Positions 1 through 5,826 of a DNA stretch of 12,101 bases are shown here, one piece after another. The DNA lies in NCBI GenBank assembly GCA_002352145.1, contig DEHX01000068.1, positions 461-12,561 of the forward strand, written 5' to 3'. The notes beneath the pieces are model-generated. The model was given only the letters and a program-made list of their open reading frames with translations. It had not been told where the DNA came from and searched no databases. The first letter of the stretch is position 1. Each line of letters begins with the position of its first letter. Origin of the DNA: Chitinophagaceae bacterium UBA2789 (GTDB lineage Bacteria; Bacteroidota; Bacteroidia; Chitinophagales; Chitinophagaceae). A program made the position numbers and the translations under genes.

Positions 1-789
1 GGTGAAGTAAAAGATGTGTTGCTGCTCGACGTTACCCCGCTCTCTCTCGGTATCGAAACCATGGGTGGTGTGATGACAACGCTGATCCCCAGCAATACCA
101 CGATCCCTACCAAGAAATCAGAAGTGTTCTCTACCGCCAGCGACAACCAGCCCGGTGTACAGATACATGTGCTGCAAGGGGAGAGAAGCATGGCCAAAGA
201 CAACAAGAGCCTCGGTATCTTCAACCTCGATGGCATACCACCGGCACCAAGAGGTGTACCGCAAATCGAAGTGATCTTTGATATTGATGCCAACGGTATC
301 TTACATGTTACCGCAAAAGATAAAGGCACCGGTAAAGAACAGAAGATACATATCGAAGCCGGCTCTGGCCTCAGCAAGGATGAAGTGGAAAGAATGAAGG
401 CCGAAGCAAAAGCCAATGAAGCAACAGATAAGGCTGAAAGGGAAAAAGTGGACAAGCTGAACCAGGCCGACAGCCTCGTATTCCAGACAGAAAAACAACT
501 GAAGGAATACGGCGAGAAAATACCGGCTGATAAAAAAGCCGCTATTGAGCAGGCTGCCGAAAAACTTAAAGAAGCCCACAAGGCACAGGATATTGCCGGT
601 ATTGATACACATCTCGCTGCCCTCAATGCAGCATGGACAGCCGCCAGCGAGGATATGTATAAAGCCACACAGGGCCAGCCCGGTGCCGATGCTTCAGCAG
701 GTGCCACACAACAACCACATGAGGGTGCCGGTGCAACAGCGGGAAGTGCGGACAACGTTACAGACGTTCCGTATGAAGAAGTGAAATAA
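1..789 (+). CDS. dnaK: Chaperone protein DnaK (Hsp70), C-terminal part, 5' truncated by the window edge
   Basis: The frame is open from base 1, so the true start lies outside; 262 residues are visible. They begin at the interdomain linker (VLLLDVTPLSLGIET), so the ATPase domain is absent from the window. About residues 10-120 are the beta-sandwich substrate-binding domain, with the family signatures TLIPSNTTIPT, LQGER, NKSLG and FDIDANGILHV. An alpha-helical lid rich in K/E/A follows to about residue 220. The tail is Gly/Ala/Gln-rich and ends DVPYEEVK, the bacterial DnaK type of ending. DnaK is the cytosolic ATP-dependent chaperone that works with DnaJ and GrpE. Neither partner gene follows it here: a strong terminator lies about 50 bases past the stop, so dnaK ends its transcription unit. 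Base composition is clearly more GC-rich than the genes just downstream. Confidence 0.97.
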   Translation, partial: GEVKDVLLLDVTPLSLGIETMGGVMTTLIPSNTTIPTKKSEVFSTASDNQPGVQIHVLQGERSMAKDNKSLGIFNLDGIPPAPRGVPQIEVIFDIDANGILHVTAKDKGTGKEQKIHIEAGSGLSKDEVERMKAEAKANEATDKAEREKVDKLNQADSLVFQTEKQLKEYGEKIPADKKAAIEQAAEKLKEAHKAQDIAGIDTHLAALNAAWTAASEDMYKATQGQPGADASAGATQQPHEGAGATAGSADNVTDVPYEEVK

Positions 790-797
790 AGCGTAAT

Positions 798-824
798 GTC
801 ACCCTGAGCTTGTCGAAGGGTGAT
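798..824. repeat. Dispersed palindromic repeat of the CCCTGAGCTTGTCGAAGGG type
   Basis: A 7-bp perfect stem, TCACCCT (799-805) with AGGGTGA (817-823), encloses the 11-base loop GAGCTTGTCGA. The stem and loop match a short intergenic repeat that I recall being scattered in many environmental bacterial genomes. It lies between the dnaK stop and the dnaK terminator. It has no T-tract of its own, so it is better read as a repeat than as a terminator. Confidence 0.6.
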
Positions 825-841
825 TAAATGATGATAATGAT

Positions 842-873
842 AAAGCCCCTGTAGAAATGCGGGGGCTTTTATT
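842..873 (+). terminator. Rho-independent terminator of dnaK
   Basis: AAAGCCCCTG (842-851) pairs with CGGGGGCTTT (860-869) through one T-G wobble, with an 8-base loop and a following TTTTATT run. It sits 52 bases past the dnaK stop and separates dnaK from the AT-rich genes downstream. Confidence 0.9.
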
Positions 874-886
874 AATTTAATTGTAT

Positions 887-1129
887 ATGGGGTATAACGA
901 GAGACTTAATGGTGAAATAGCAAAATATCTATTTAATAATTTACCCTTAAAACTTTTACAGGATTGGGATGGCAGCGAAATTGTGTATAATGATGATGAT
1001 AGTGATATAATTAATTCTGTTTCAATCCCAAGTTACATTTATGATAAATTAGATGAAACTTTTTTAAAAGAATTTAATCAATGGCTTAATTTAAATTTTG
1101 GTAAGATTGAAGTTAAAAGATTAAGTTAG
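887..1129 (+). CDS. Hypothetical protein, 80 aa, acidic, AT-rich gene
   Basis: I do not recognise this protein. It starts either at ATG 887 (MGYNERLNG) or at TTG 881 two codons earlier; ATG is preferred because neither has a visible Shine-Dalgarno sequence. It is cytosolic by appearance, with no signal peptide or membrane segment. It has an acidic middle (YNDDDSDIINS) and a mixed-charge helical C-terminus (LDETFLKEFNQWLNLNF) ending KVEVKRLS-like in FGKIEVKRLS. Only about 15 bases separate the dnaK terminator from its start, so any promoter would have to overlap that terminator, or it is expressed by read-through. Its base composition differs sharply from dnaK and matches the protease gene beyond, with which it converges (7-base gap). 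The codon pattern and amino-acid mix look like a real protein, but this is not certain. Confidence 0.5.
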   Translation: MGYNERLNGEIAKYLFNNLPLKLLQDWDGSEIVYNDDDSDIINSVSIPSYIYDKLDETFLKEFNQWLNLNFGKIEVKRLS

Positions 1130-1136
1130 AAATTTT

Positions 1137-2213
1137 TTATTCAATTAATAATTTATGATTTTTGTTATCAATTTTAAATTTTTGTATTTTTTTCAAAGCG
1201 CTTTGTCCAAGTAATAAAGGGGTGTGATTACTAGTAGATACAGCGACTTTAATATCTGACAACTCAACCTCACCGATTTTTAGTGAACGTAAATTATAAT
1301 TTTTGCTTGATTTAATTGTGCCATCGGCTAACTGATAAGTCGTTTCGCCCAAATAATCTTTCTCATTAATTGTACCAGACCTGACTAATGTTAAAAAAAC
1401 ATCTTGTCCGATTGTCACGTCTGATGCGCCTAAATCCAGTACAAAGTCAAGCGTTAAAATATTATTGATCGTTACAGGCAATGAATAAACACCATTATTA
1501 TAGTTTAATGTTATCGATTTTGATTCATTTATTAAAGTCTTAAACCCTGTATGATATGTAAACCGATAATCTTGATATTTTACATTTGTATATTCAACGG
1601 ATAAATACATTGTTAGTAATGTTTCATTCTGAAAATGAATATCGGTGGCAATAATTATAAGCCTGTCTGTACCTGAATAATTATAAAAATTTGTTTTAAC
1701 GTAAGAGTATCTATTTTTTTTATTAACAAGATAAAGTGAGTCTGGATTATCTAAAGCCTTTTTTATTTCTCTTAATTTTAGAGTGCTATATTCTTTGAGC
1801 AGAAAAATTCTTTCTCCTGAATTTTCAATATCGTTAAATAATTTCTCTATACATTGAATATAAAGGGTAGTCCCATTTATTTTATCTATTGGGTAAATTC
1901 CATCTTTTTCAATTTTATATTCATATTGTAAATCAACAAATATATTGGTCAAAGTGTCAAACACATATAAAAATGTGTAATCTGCATTTTTACAATAGTT
2001 AAATTGTTGGTTATATAAACAAACATCAAAAGAACCCGGATGATCGTTCATTTCACTGAAAATTGGTTTGGCACTGAAGAACTTATTTATTGAAATTTTA
2101 TTTTTTATCAAATCTTTACCAATGTTAAAACTTGAAAAGTCACTTATCTTAAGTTGGCAATTTGAATTAGTTTTGATAGATAAAAGAAATAAAAAGATTG
2201 ATATTCTTTTCAT
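1137..2213 (-). CDS. Secreted retropepsin-like aspartic protease (clan AA), 358 aa
   Basis: The C-terminal third is a single-domain retropepsin-like fold. It has the hydrophobic-hydrophobic-D-x-G-A motif FVLDLGASDVTI (catalytic Asp260), a flap-like strand (ETTYQLADGTI) and the closing LLLGQSAL motif (Gly336). Such proteins act as homodimers because each subunit gives one aspartate. The first 230 residues are unrecognised. I start at ATG 2213 rather than the upstream ATG 2261. ATG 2213 gives a clean signal peptide (MKRISIFLFLLSI..., cleavage probably before QLKIS) and has AAAGGAGA on the coding strand 12 bases before it, a rare visible ribosome site in this window. One oddity is that the residue after the catalytic Asp is Leu, where the family normally has Thr or Ser. 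The gene is AT-rich like its neighbours. It is probably periplasmic or exported; the substrate is unknown. Confidence 0.8.
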   Translation of the reverse strand: MKRISIFLFLLSIKTNSNCQLKISDFSSFNIGKDLIKNKISINKFFSAKPIFSEMNDHPGSFDVCLYNQQFNYCKNADYTFLYVFDTLTNIFVDLQYEYKIEKDGIYPIDKINGTTLYIQCIEKLFNDIENSGERIFLLKEYSTLKLREIKKALDNPDSLYLVNKKNRYSYVKTNFYNYSGTDRLIIIATDIHFQNETLLTMYLSVEYTNVKYQDYRFTYHTGFKTLINESKSITLNYNNGVYSLPVTINNILTLDFVLDLGASDVTIGQDVFLTLVRSGTINEKDYLGETTYQLADGTIKSSKNYNLRSLKIGEVELSDIKVAVSTSNHTPLLLGQSALKKIQKFKIDNKNHKLLIE

Positions 2214-2225
2214 GAAGAAAAATAT

Positions 2226-2233
2226 CTCCTTTC
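2226..2233 (-). promoter_or_regulatory. Shine-Dalgarno sequence that supports the protease start at 2213
   Basis: On the minus strand GAAAGGAG lies 12 bases before ATG 2213. The spacing is slightly long. Most other genes in this window show no such motif. It supports the shorter reading frame beginning MKRIS over the longer one starting at 2261. Confidence 0.45.
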
Positions 2234-2394
2234 GAAAAAAGAAATAAGAATTTAATTGCATATTTTTTAAGTTAGGTTCGATTTTTAAAAAGCTCTTTCC
2301 TAATCTTATTCAAGTTTTCACCATTTTAAATGTAACTTTTCAAAAGATCACAGTTTAAGACATACAATAGAATATCAACGAAAATGCAAAATGC

Positions 2395-2640
2395 TTATTT
2401 GTTAATTTCATTAATGAAATCTGAAGGCAATCTTGCTTCAGCATATCCTACTGTAAAACCTATATTTGTTGGTAGATAACTTTCACAAAAATTGATAATA
2501 TATGTATCTTCTGTGGTTGGTTTTGGTGTTAATGATTTTATTCCACTTAACGGTAATAAGTAATCTGGCATACTATTTAACTCAGAAGGTTTTTTTCCAG
2601 ACTCCAATTTTTCAAATAGTGTTACTCGAATAAAGTCCAT
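2395..2640 (-). CDS. Hypothetical protein, 81 aa
   Basis: I do not recognise this protein. It is a soluble small protein without a signal peptide: MDFIRVTLFEKLESG, then a hydrophobic block LLPLSGIKSLTP, then a likely strand TYIINFCESYLP, and a C-terminal segment ending PSDFINEINK. The order short strand, turn, LLPLSGIKSL, strand, C-terminal helix loosely recalls small beta-rich FlbD-like proteins; that is only a visual impression. It lies on the same strand as the protease and 181 bases upstream of that gene's chosen start, so an operon is possible but not shown. No Shine-Dalgarno is visible before ATG 2640. Its AT-rich composition matches the flanking genes. Confidence 0.55.
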   Translation of the reverse strand: MDFIRVTLFEKLESGKKPSELNSMPDYLLPLSGIKSLTPKPTTEDTYIINFCESYLPTNIGFTVGYAEARLPSDFINEINK

Positions 2641-3073
2641 AGTATATATTTTACGGTTATAAAATATTTAAATCAAAACATCATTATTTTCAGCGATTGC
2701 CGCTTTTCCCAGTTTTCTGAGTGTTGCAAAATAAATAAAAAATGCCGAATAATTTTCTGAGTTTGAAATTTTTACCTCTTAGGGATCACCGTTATACACG
2801 CCACTCTTTCCCAATCGAGATTTTTTTTACCTTCTAGAGTCTCCGCCCCACTCGTACCGTTACCGCCCATGTCTCCATGTATAGCCATGTGTGTGTGTGT
2901 GGGTATGGCACATTGGGCAGCAATGGAGCATACCACACAAAGGCCCAATGTCGGTTTTTACCGCACTTAGCCAGCACATAGCTAGACATGGGCAGGAAAG
3001 TATGTTAATGGCTAGAGAATCCAGGAGGTAAATTGTAATACTTTTTTTAGGTATTTTATTTTTATAATTTAAT
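2641..3073. other. Gene-free stretch of mixed composition with short repeats
   Basis: I find no convincing gene here. The composition changes abruptly from AT-rich (2641-2780) to more GC-rich (2780-3000) and back. TTTTCTGAGT occurs twice, exactly 40 bases apart (2713 and 2753). A degenerate motif TTTACCTYYTRG occurs at 2771 and 2826, and inverted at 3032 to 3021. A GT-tract hairpin sits at 2896-2939. These could be remains of a small mobile element, but no target-site duplication or transposase fragment is visible. Confidence 0.5.
2896..2939. repeat. Two-tier hairpin next to a GT tract
   Basis: TGTGT (2896-2900) and GGTATG (2902-2907) pair with CATACC (2929-2934) and ACACA (2935-2939) around one bulged G. 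Inside, CATTG (2911-2915) pairs with CAATG (2921-2925) over the 5-base loop GGCAG. Separately, ACATTGGGC (2910-2918) has a perfect inverted copy GCCCAATGT at 2943-2951, so an alternative fold exists. No gene flanks it closely enough to assign a role as terminator or leader. Confidence 0.6.
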
Positions 3074-3148
3074 CTAGTTGCGCTTACGCTTATTGATAAA
3101 GCCAATAATGATGAAGATGGACATTCCTATGAAGATTATACCCCACAT
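3074..3148 (-). CDS. Possible 24-aa single-pass membrane peptide
   Basis: From ATG 3148 the frame reads MWGIIFIGMSIFIIIGF and then INKRKRN before TAG: one uninterrupted hydrophobic helix of about 17 residues followed by a strongly basic tail. That is the layout of a small inner-membrane protein with its C-terminus inside. An in-frame stop lies 11 codons upstream, so it is not the end of a longer open frame in the present sequence. No Shine-Dalgarno is seen; a run of nine A residues precedes the start. It may be a genuine small protein, a type I toxin-like peptide, or a relic of a larger membrane protein. Chance is a real alternative at this length. Confidence 0.28.
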   Translation of the reverse strand: MWGIIFIGMSIFIIIGFINKRKRN

Positions 3149-3185
3149 CTGTTTTTTTTTAAAATTTAATACTTCTACTTTCTAA

Positions 3186-3209
3186 CTGAGTCTCCTGAAA
3201 GCGACTCAG
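3186..3209. repeat. Hairpin downstream of 3'-end copy A
   Basis: CTGAGTC (3186-3192) pairs perfectly with GACTCAG (3203-3209) over a 10-base loop. It lies 17 bases beyond the TAA of gene fragment A, in that fragment's direction. A counterpart with the same stem and loop lengths lies beside copy C at 5785-5808. There is no U-tract on the minus-strand transcript, so a terminator role is uncertain. Confidence 0.55.
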
Positions 3210-3226
3210 TATTATACTCCTCTAAT

Positions 3227-3338
3227 TTAATACTTATAACAAAACACTAGTTTATTTCCCTTTTCACATTGTTCTTTCATTTGTGCATTAAATTGTCCAT
3301 GGTCGGGCAGGTTCAGTATCAGGAGGCAGCAATTAGGC
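3227..3338 (-). pseudogene. Copy A: detached 3' end of a paralogue of the 235-aa zinc-ribbon gene
   Basis: On the minus strand this encodes CLLILNLPDHGQFNAQMKEQ, followed by CEKGNKLVFCYKY and a stop. This is nearly identical to the last 35 residues of the intact gene at 3651-4358. By hand count 81 of 90 bases match from the stop inward. Nine bases (three codons, RLN) are missing at a GGTTCAG direct repeat, a likely slippage deletion. Upstream of about 3338 similarity to the intact gene fades out. The open frame that continues to 3418 is not homologous to the intact gene, so I call this a gene fragment rather than a gene. Confidence 0.75.
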
Positions 3339-3632
3339 TCATAATATTCTTGCACATTTTCCTTTTGGCATTTTAGGCCTTTCCTTTCTCTTACCTGAGT
3401 CGTCATAAGGATTCTCAAGCCAGGCAGTAAATTTTTCCATCCATTCGAGATCTTCTTCCAAAGTCATCGGCACAAGTTTTTTGAGAAATGGCTTGAATAT
3501 GCGGGCTACTTTTTTCTTCTTTCCAATTATACTTTCAAGCCCTTGCTGTATTTGCTTTTTGGTCAGTCTCTCATTTTTAGGAATTGAACGAGAATAAGCA
3601 ACCCCTTTTACTTTTATGTATTCTTGTGGCAT
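3339..3632 (-). CDS. Hypothetical protein, 97 aa, basic; possibly the broken front part of a paralogue
   Basis: I do not recognise this protein. It is soluble and lysine-rich (LTKKQIQQGLESIIGKKKKV), with a tryptophan-containing segment EEDLEWMEKFTAWLENPYDD at about residues 59-78 and a basic tail (GKRKERPKMPKGK). It starts 18 bases after the stop of the 235-aa gene on the same strand, so the two could be co-transcribed. Its TGA stop lies inside the outer edge of 3'-end copy A. The segment MEKFTAWLENPYDDSG matches LRKLAWWLENFQEKSG of the 235-aa protein at 8 of 16 positions by eye. One reading is therefore that this ORF plus copy A are the two halves of a single decayed paralogue, with an internal deletion and frameshift. 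If so, it may not be functional. No Shine-Dalgarno is visible. Confidence 0.45.
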   Translation of the reverse strand: MPQEYIKVKGVAYSRSIPKNERLTKKQIQQGLESIIGKKKKVARIFKPFLKKLVPMTLEEDLEWMEKFTAWLENPYDDSGKRKERPKMPKGKCARIL

Positions 3633-3650
3633 TGGTATAATTCTACTAAT

Positions 3651-4358
3651 TTAATACTTATAACAAAACACCCATTTATTTCCCTTCTCACATTGCTCTT
3701 TCATTTGTGCAATAAATTTTCCGTGGTCAGGCAGGTTCAGCCGGTTCAGTATCAGCAGGCAGTTGTCAAACTCACCCAGTTGCCGGTAAATATCGGCCTT
3801 CATCAGCCCCTGCATAAAATAAGGGTCGCTTTCATCCAATAGCTGCGCTAGCCGTCGCATATTTCTTACTCTTCGTTGTATCTCAACAGAGCTTCGCTTA
3901 GCCGCTACGCCGCTTTTTTCCTGAAAGTTTTCCAGCCACCAGGCCAGTTTACGGAGGTATTTTTCTTCTTTATCGGTTCGGTATAATTTATTATTGATTG
4001 CGAAGTAGTAATTATCCAGTGTCAGGTACTCTGCACGGGGAGAATCATACCATTCGGCAGCATATTTTTCTCTTTTGCGTCTAATATAACCTTTCAAGGA
4101 CTCCGGGTCTTCACCCTCTACATGAAAGGGTACATCATCAAAACTCATTGCTCCCACAACTTTGGCCTCATCCACCCAGAATAAATGCCCGCATTGCCGG
4201 CAGCTGGTAAAGGAAGGATAATTTCCTAAACATGCTTTCTCCATACTGCCGTCTGAGTATATATCAGCGCCAAATGAATTACCACTGATTACACTTCCCC
4301 GCTGAAACAAGGATGCACACTGCGGGCATTCATATACATATTTGGGTCCTAATTTCAT
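3651..4358 (-). CDS. Zinc-ribbon-like protein with helical C-terminal half, 235 aa, function unknown
   Basis: The N-terminus has two CxxC knuckles, CPQC (residues 11-14) and CRQCGHLFW (53-56), as in a zinc ribbon; an extra Cys lies at 43. The middle is mixed charged (GYIRRKREKYAAEWYDSPRA). The C-terminal half is helical and TPR-like (PYFMQGLMKADIYRQLGEFD, then NCLLILNRLNLPDHGKFIA), ending KWVFCYKY. There is no signal peptide, so it is probably cytosolic. Start ATG 4358 is the only one that keeps the first CxxC knuckle near the N-terminus. The 97-aa ORF follows after 18 bases. The last 32-35 codons, with the stop, are duplicated twice more in the window (3227-3338 and 5827-5928), showing that this gene family has been duplicated and broken locally. 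I know of no assigned function; this is not enough to call it a toxin, antitoxin or immunity protein. Confidence 0.75.
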   Translation of the reverse strand: MKLGPKYVYECPQCASLFQRGSVISGNSFGADIYSDGSMEKACLGNYPSFTSCRQCGHLFWVDEAKVVGAMSFDDVPFHVEGEDPESLKGYIRRKREKYAAEWYDSPRAEYLTLDNYYFAINNKLYRTDKEEKYLRKLAWWLENFQEKSGVAAKRSSVEIQRRVRNMRRLAQLLDESDPYFMQGLMKADIYRQLGEFDNCLLILNRLNLPDHGKFIAQMKEQCEKGNKWVFCYKY

Positions 4359-4470
4359 TTTTCGGAAAATGAATGTATAAAATGGAGGAGAAAGGGAAGG
4401 GAGAATTTATGCACTTATCAACACTGTAATTATCGCAGTTATGCGAGACTAAAGGAATCTCATAATGATG

Positions 4471-4518
4471 TTATCGGCTTAGGCGATATACCCAATGAAT
4501 TTATTTCCCCGTCTTATA
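4471..4518 (-). pseudogene. Fossil 3' end of a paralogue of the 212-aa secreted protein gene
   Basis: Without gaps, 37 of 48 bases match 7059-7106, which covers the last codons, stop and 3' flank of the gene at 7089-7727. The stop TTA aligns (4501-4503 with 7089-7091), and the residues before it read YKTGK here against YKAGQ there. Upstream coding sequence is gone, replaced within about 15 bases by the 21-bp tandem array. A gene remnant fits better than chance, but the match is short. Confidence 0.5.
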
Positions 4519-4532
4519 TACGGCTAACCCTC

Positions 4533-4784
4533 GCATCTTCACATGTAAAATCAATATCGGAACCTGCAAAACTGATCTCCGCTTAAGTAAAACCGGAATC
4601 TGTTCTTGTCAGCTTCATATTCGTTGAGGTAAAAATGGTCTCCGCCAATGTAAAACCGGTGTCCGGGCATATAAAATTCATATCCGTCGGTGTAAGAGCG
4701 GCCTCCGCCAGTGTAAAATCAATATCCGCTTTTGTAAAATTGATCTCCGCCCATGTAAAACGGTTATCCGCTTTGCGTTTCCAT
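4533..4784. repeat. Degenerate 21-bp tandem repeat array, 12 units
   Basis: Twelve consecutive 21-base units keep exact phase (4533, 4554, 4575, ... 4764). The best-conserved parts are ATMTCCGCC at unit positions 1-9 and TGTAAAAYYG at 12-21, with positions 10-11 free. Units 6-11 (4638-4763) are most regular; 1-2, 4-5 and 12 are diverged. Read on the + strand the 7-residue unit is S-A-x-V-K-x-(I/P), but unit 3 has an in-frame TAA. Read on the - strand it is F-Y-x-G-G-D-x, broken by TGA codons. The array therefore looks non-coding at present, though the multiple-of-three unit hints at a coding past. It ends 37 bases before the WG-repeat gene. Confidence 0.85.
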
Positions 4785-4821
4785 TATTTAAAATATTACT
4801 ACCTTACTAAAAATAACACTC

Positions 4822-5760
4822 ATGAAAAGAGTTGCCCTCCTCGTAATTGCTTCAAGTTGTTCGCTTTTTACCATAGCTCAGAAACCTGAACCCTTCCAGG
4901 ATGAAAAAACAAACAAATACGGATACAAAGATGAAAATGGCAAAATAATCATCAAACCGGTGTATGCTATTGCCCACGAATTTTCAGAAGGTAATTACAC
5001 TACGGTCAATATCGGCGCAGATTACGAATTTAATAAAGGCGGAAAATGGGGTATTATCGATACAAAAGGGAAGGTGATCATTCCCATTAAATACGATAAT
5101 GCGCAATGCCTGGGCTACAATTTGTTTGCCCTGAATATCGGGCATAAGTTTTCTAATATGGATGCCAGCCCTTCAGGAAAGTATGCCATATTCAATGCTG
5201 CAGGCAAAGCGCTGACACCATTTGTTTATAGTGGTTTTTTGACAGCAGTCAGGTTTGAAGAAGGTTATGCACCCCTTGAAACATGGGATGGAAAGAAACA
5301 GCGTTACGGCTTGCTCGATTCTACTGGTAAAGTGGCCGTACCGGTCAAATATGACGAAGTAGGAGGCTTCAGGGAGGGGCTTTGTAAACTAGTATTGAAC
5401 GGAAAAAAAGGATTCATTGATAAAACCACCAAAATGGTGATACCGATGAAGTATGATGATGCTATAAATTTTTCTGAAGGCCTTGCCGCTGTAAAATTAA
5501 ATGGCAAATGGGGTTTTATTGATACAAAAGGCAAAGAGGTGATCGCCTTGCAATATGAAGATGCTAAATATTTTCAAGAAAACTATGTCGGGGTAAAGCA
5601 AAATGGCAAGTGGGGCGTAATTAACAAAGAGAACAACGTCATTGTCGGTTTTTTGTACGATGATATTGTTTGGATAAAGAACGATGCAAATGATATCCGG
5701 GTGAAAACAGGGAACAAATACATAAATGTAGACAGGCAGGGCAATATATTGAAGAACTAA
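4822..5760 (+). CDS. Secreted WG-repeat protein, 312 aa
   Basis: A Sec signal peptide (MKRVALLVIASSCSLFTIA, cleavage before Gln20) is followed by WG-type beta repeats over almost the whole length. Repeat cores lie near residues 32 (KYGYKDENGK), 75 (KWGIIDTKGK), 120 (KYAIFNAAGK), 161 (RYGLLDSTGK), 196 (KGFIDKTTK), 229 (KWGFIDTKGK) and 263 (KWGVINKENN), with a degenerate last one at 299. Each core is followed by a strand of the form V(I/A)P.KYD. WG repeats are common in exported Bacteroidota proteins and probably form an extended or propeller-like beta structure; their ligands are mostly unknown. Start ATG 4822 directly begins the signal peptide; no Shine-Dalgarno is seen. The 21-bp tandem array lies just upstream. 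It is the only clearly intact gene between the two broken paralogue regions. Confidence 0.9.
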   Translation: MKRVALLVIASSCSLFTIAQKPEPFQDEKTNKYGYKDENGKIIIKPVYAIAHEFSEGNYTTVNIGADYEFNKGGKWGIIDTKGKVIIPIKYDNAQCLGYNLFALNIGHKFSNMDASPSGKYAIFNAAGKALTPFVYSGFLTAVRFEEGYAPLETWDGKKQRYGLLDSTGKVAVPVKYDEVGGFREGLCKLVLNGKKGFIDKTTKMVIPMKYDDAINFSEGLAAVKLNGKWGFIDTKGKEVIALQYEDAKYFQENYVGVKQNGKWGVINKENNVIVGFLYDDIVWIKNDANDIRVKTGNKYINVDRQGNILKN

Positions 5761-5784
5761 GCCTGGAGAAACATTTCTTCCCAG

Positions 5785-5808
5785 CTGAGTCACTTGAAAA
5801 GGATTCGG
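5785..5808. repeat. Hairpin downstream of WG gene and of 3'-end copy C
   Basis: CTGAGTC (5785-5791) pairs with GATTCGG (5802-5808) using two G-T wobbles over a 10-base loop. It is the counterpart of the perfect hairpin at 3186-3209, so the stem has been kept despite base changes. It may also end the WG-repeat transcript, whose stop is 24 bases before it. Confidence 0.5.
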
Positions 5809-5826
5809 TGTAAAGCTTACACTAAT

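Noticed and set aside
2214..2261. Upstream ATG 2261 as protease start
   Set aside because: It would put SYFFFRKEIFFF ahead of a normal signal peptide and ignore the AAAGGAGA before ATG 2213.
2860..3105. Minus-strand ORF of 81 codons containing a run of His-Thr repeats
   Set aside because: The HTHTHT run is just the translated GT tract, the frame crosses the strong hairpin at 2896-2939, and there is no domain-like composition.
3339..3418. Extension of copy A as a 63-codon ORF up to 3418
   Set aside because: Only the part below about 3338 resembles the zinc-ribbon family; the rest is the 97-aa ORF read in a different frame.
4533..4784. CRISPR array
   Set aside because: Units are directly adjacent with no spacers, diverged in sequence, and no cas genes are present.
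4635..4889. Plus-strand ORF of 84 codons with heptad SAxVKxI repeats
   Set aside because: It is a window on the 21-bp array, which carries a TAA in the same frame two units upstream. It then runs into the WG gene's signal peptide in another frame. Kept as a repeat, not a gene.
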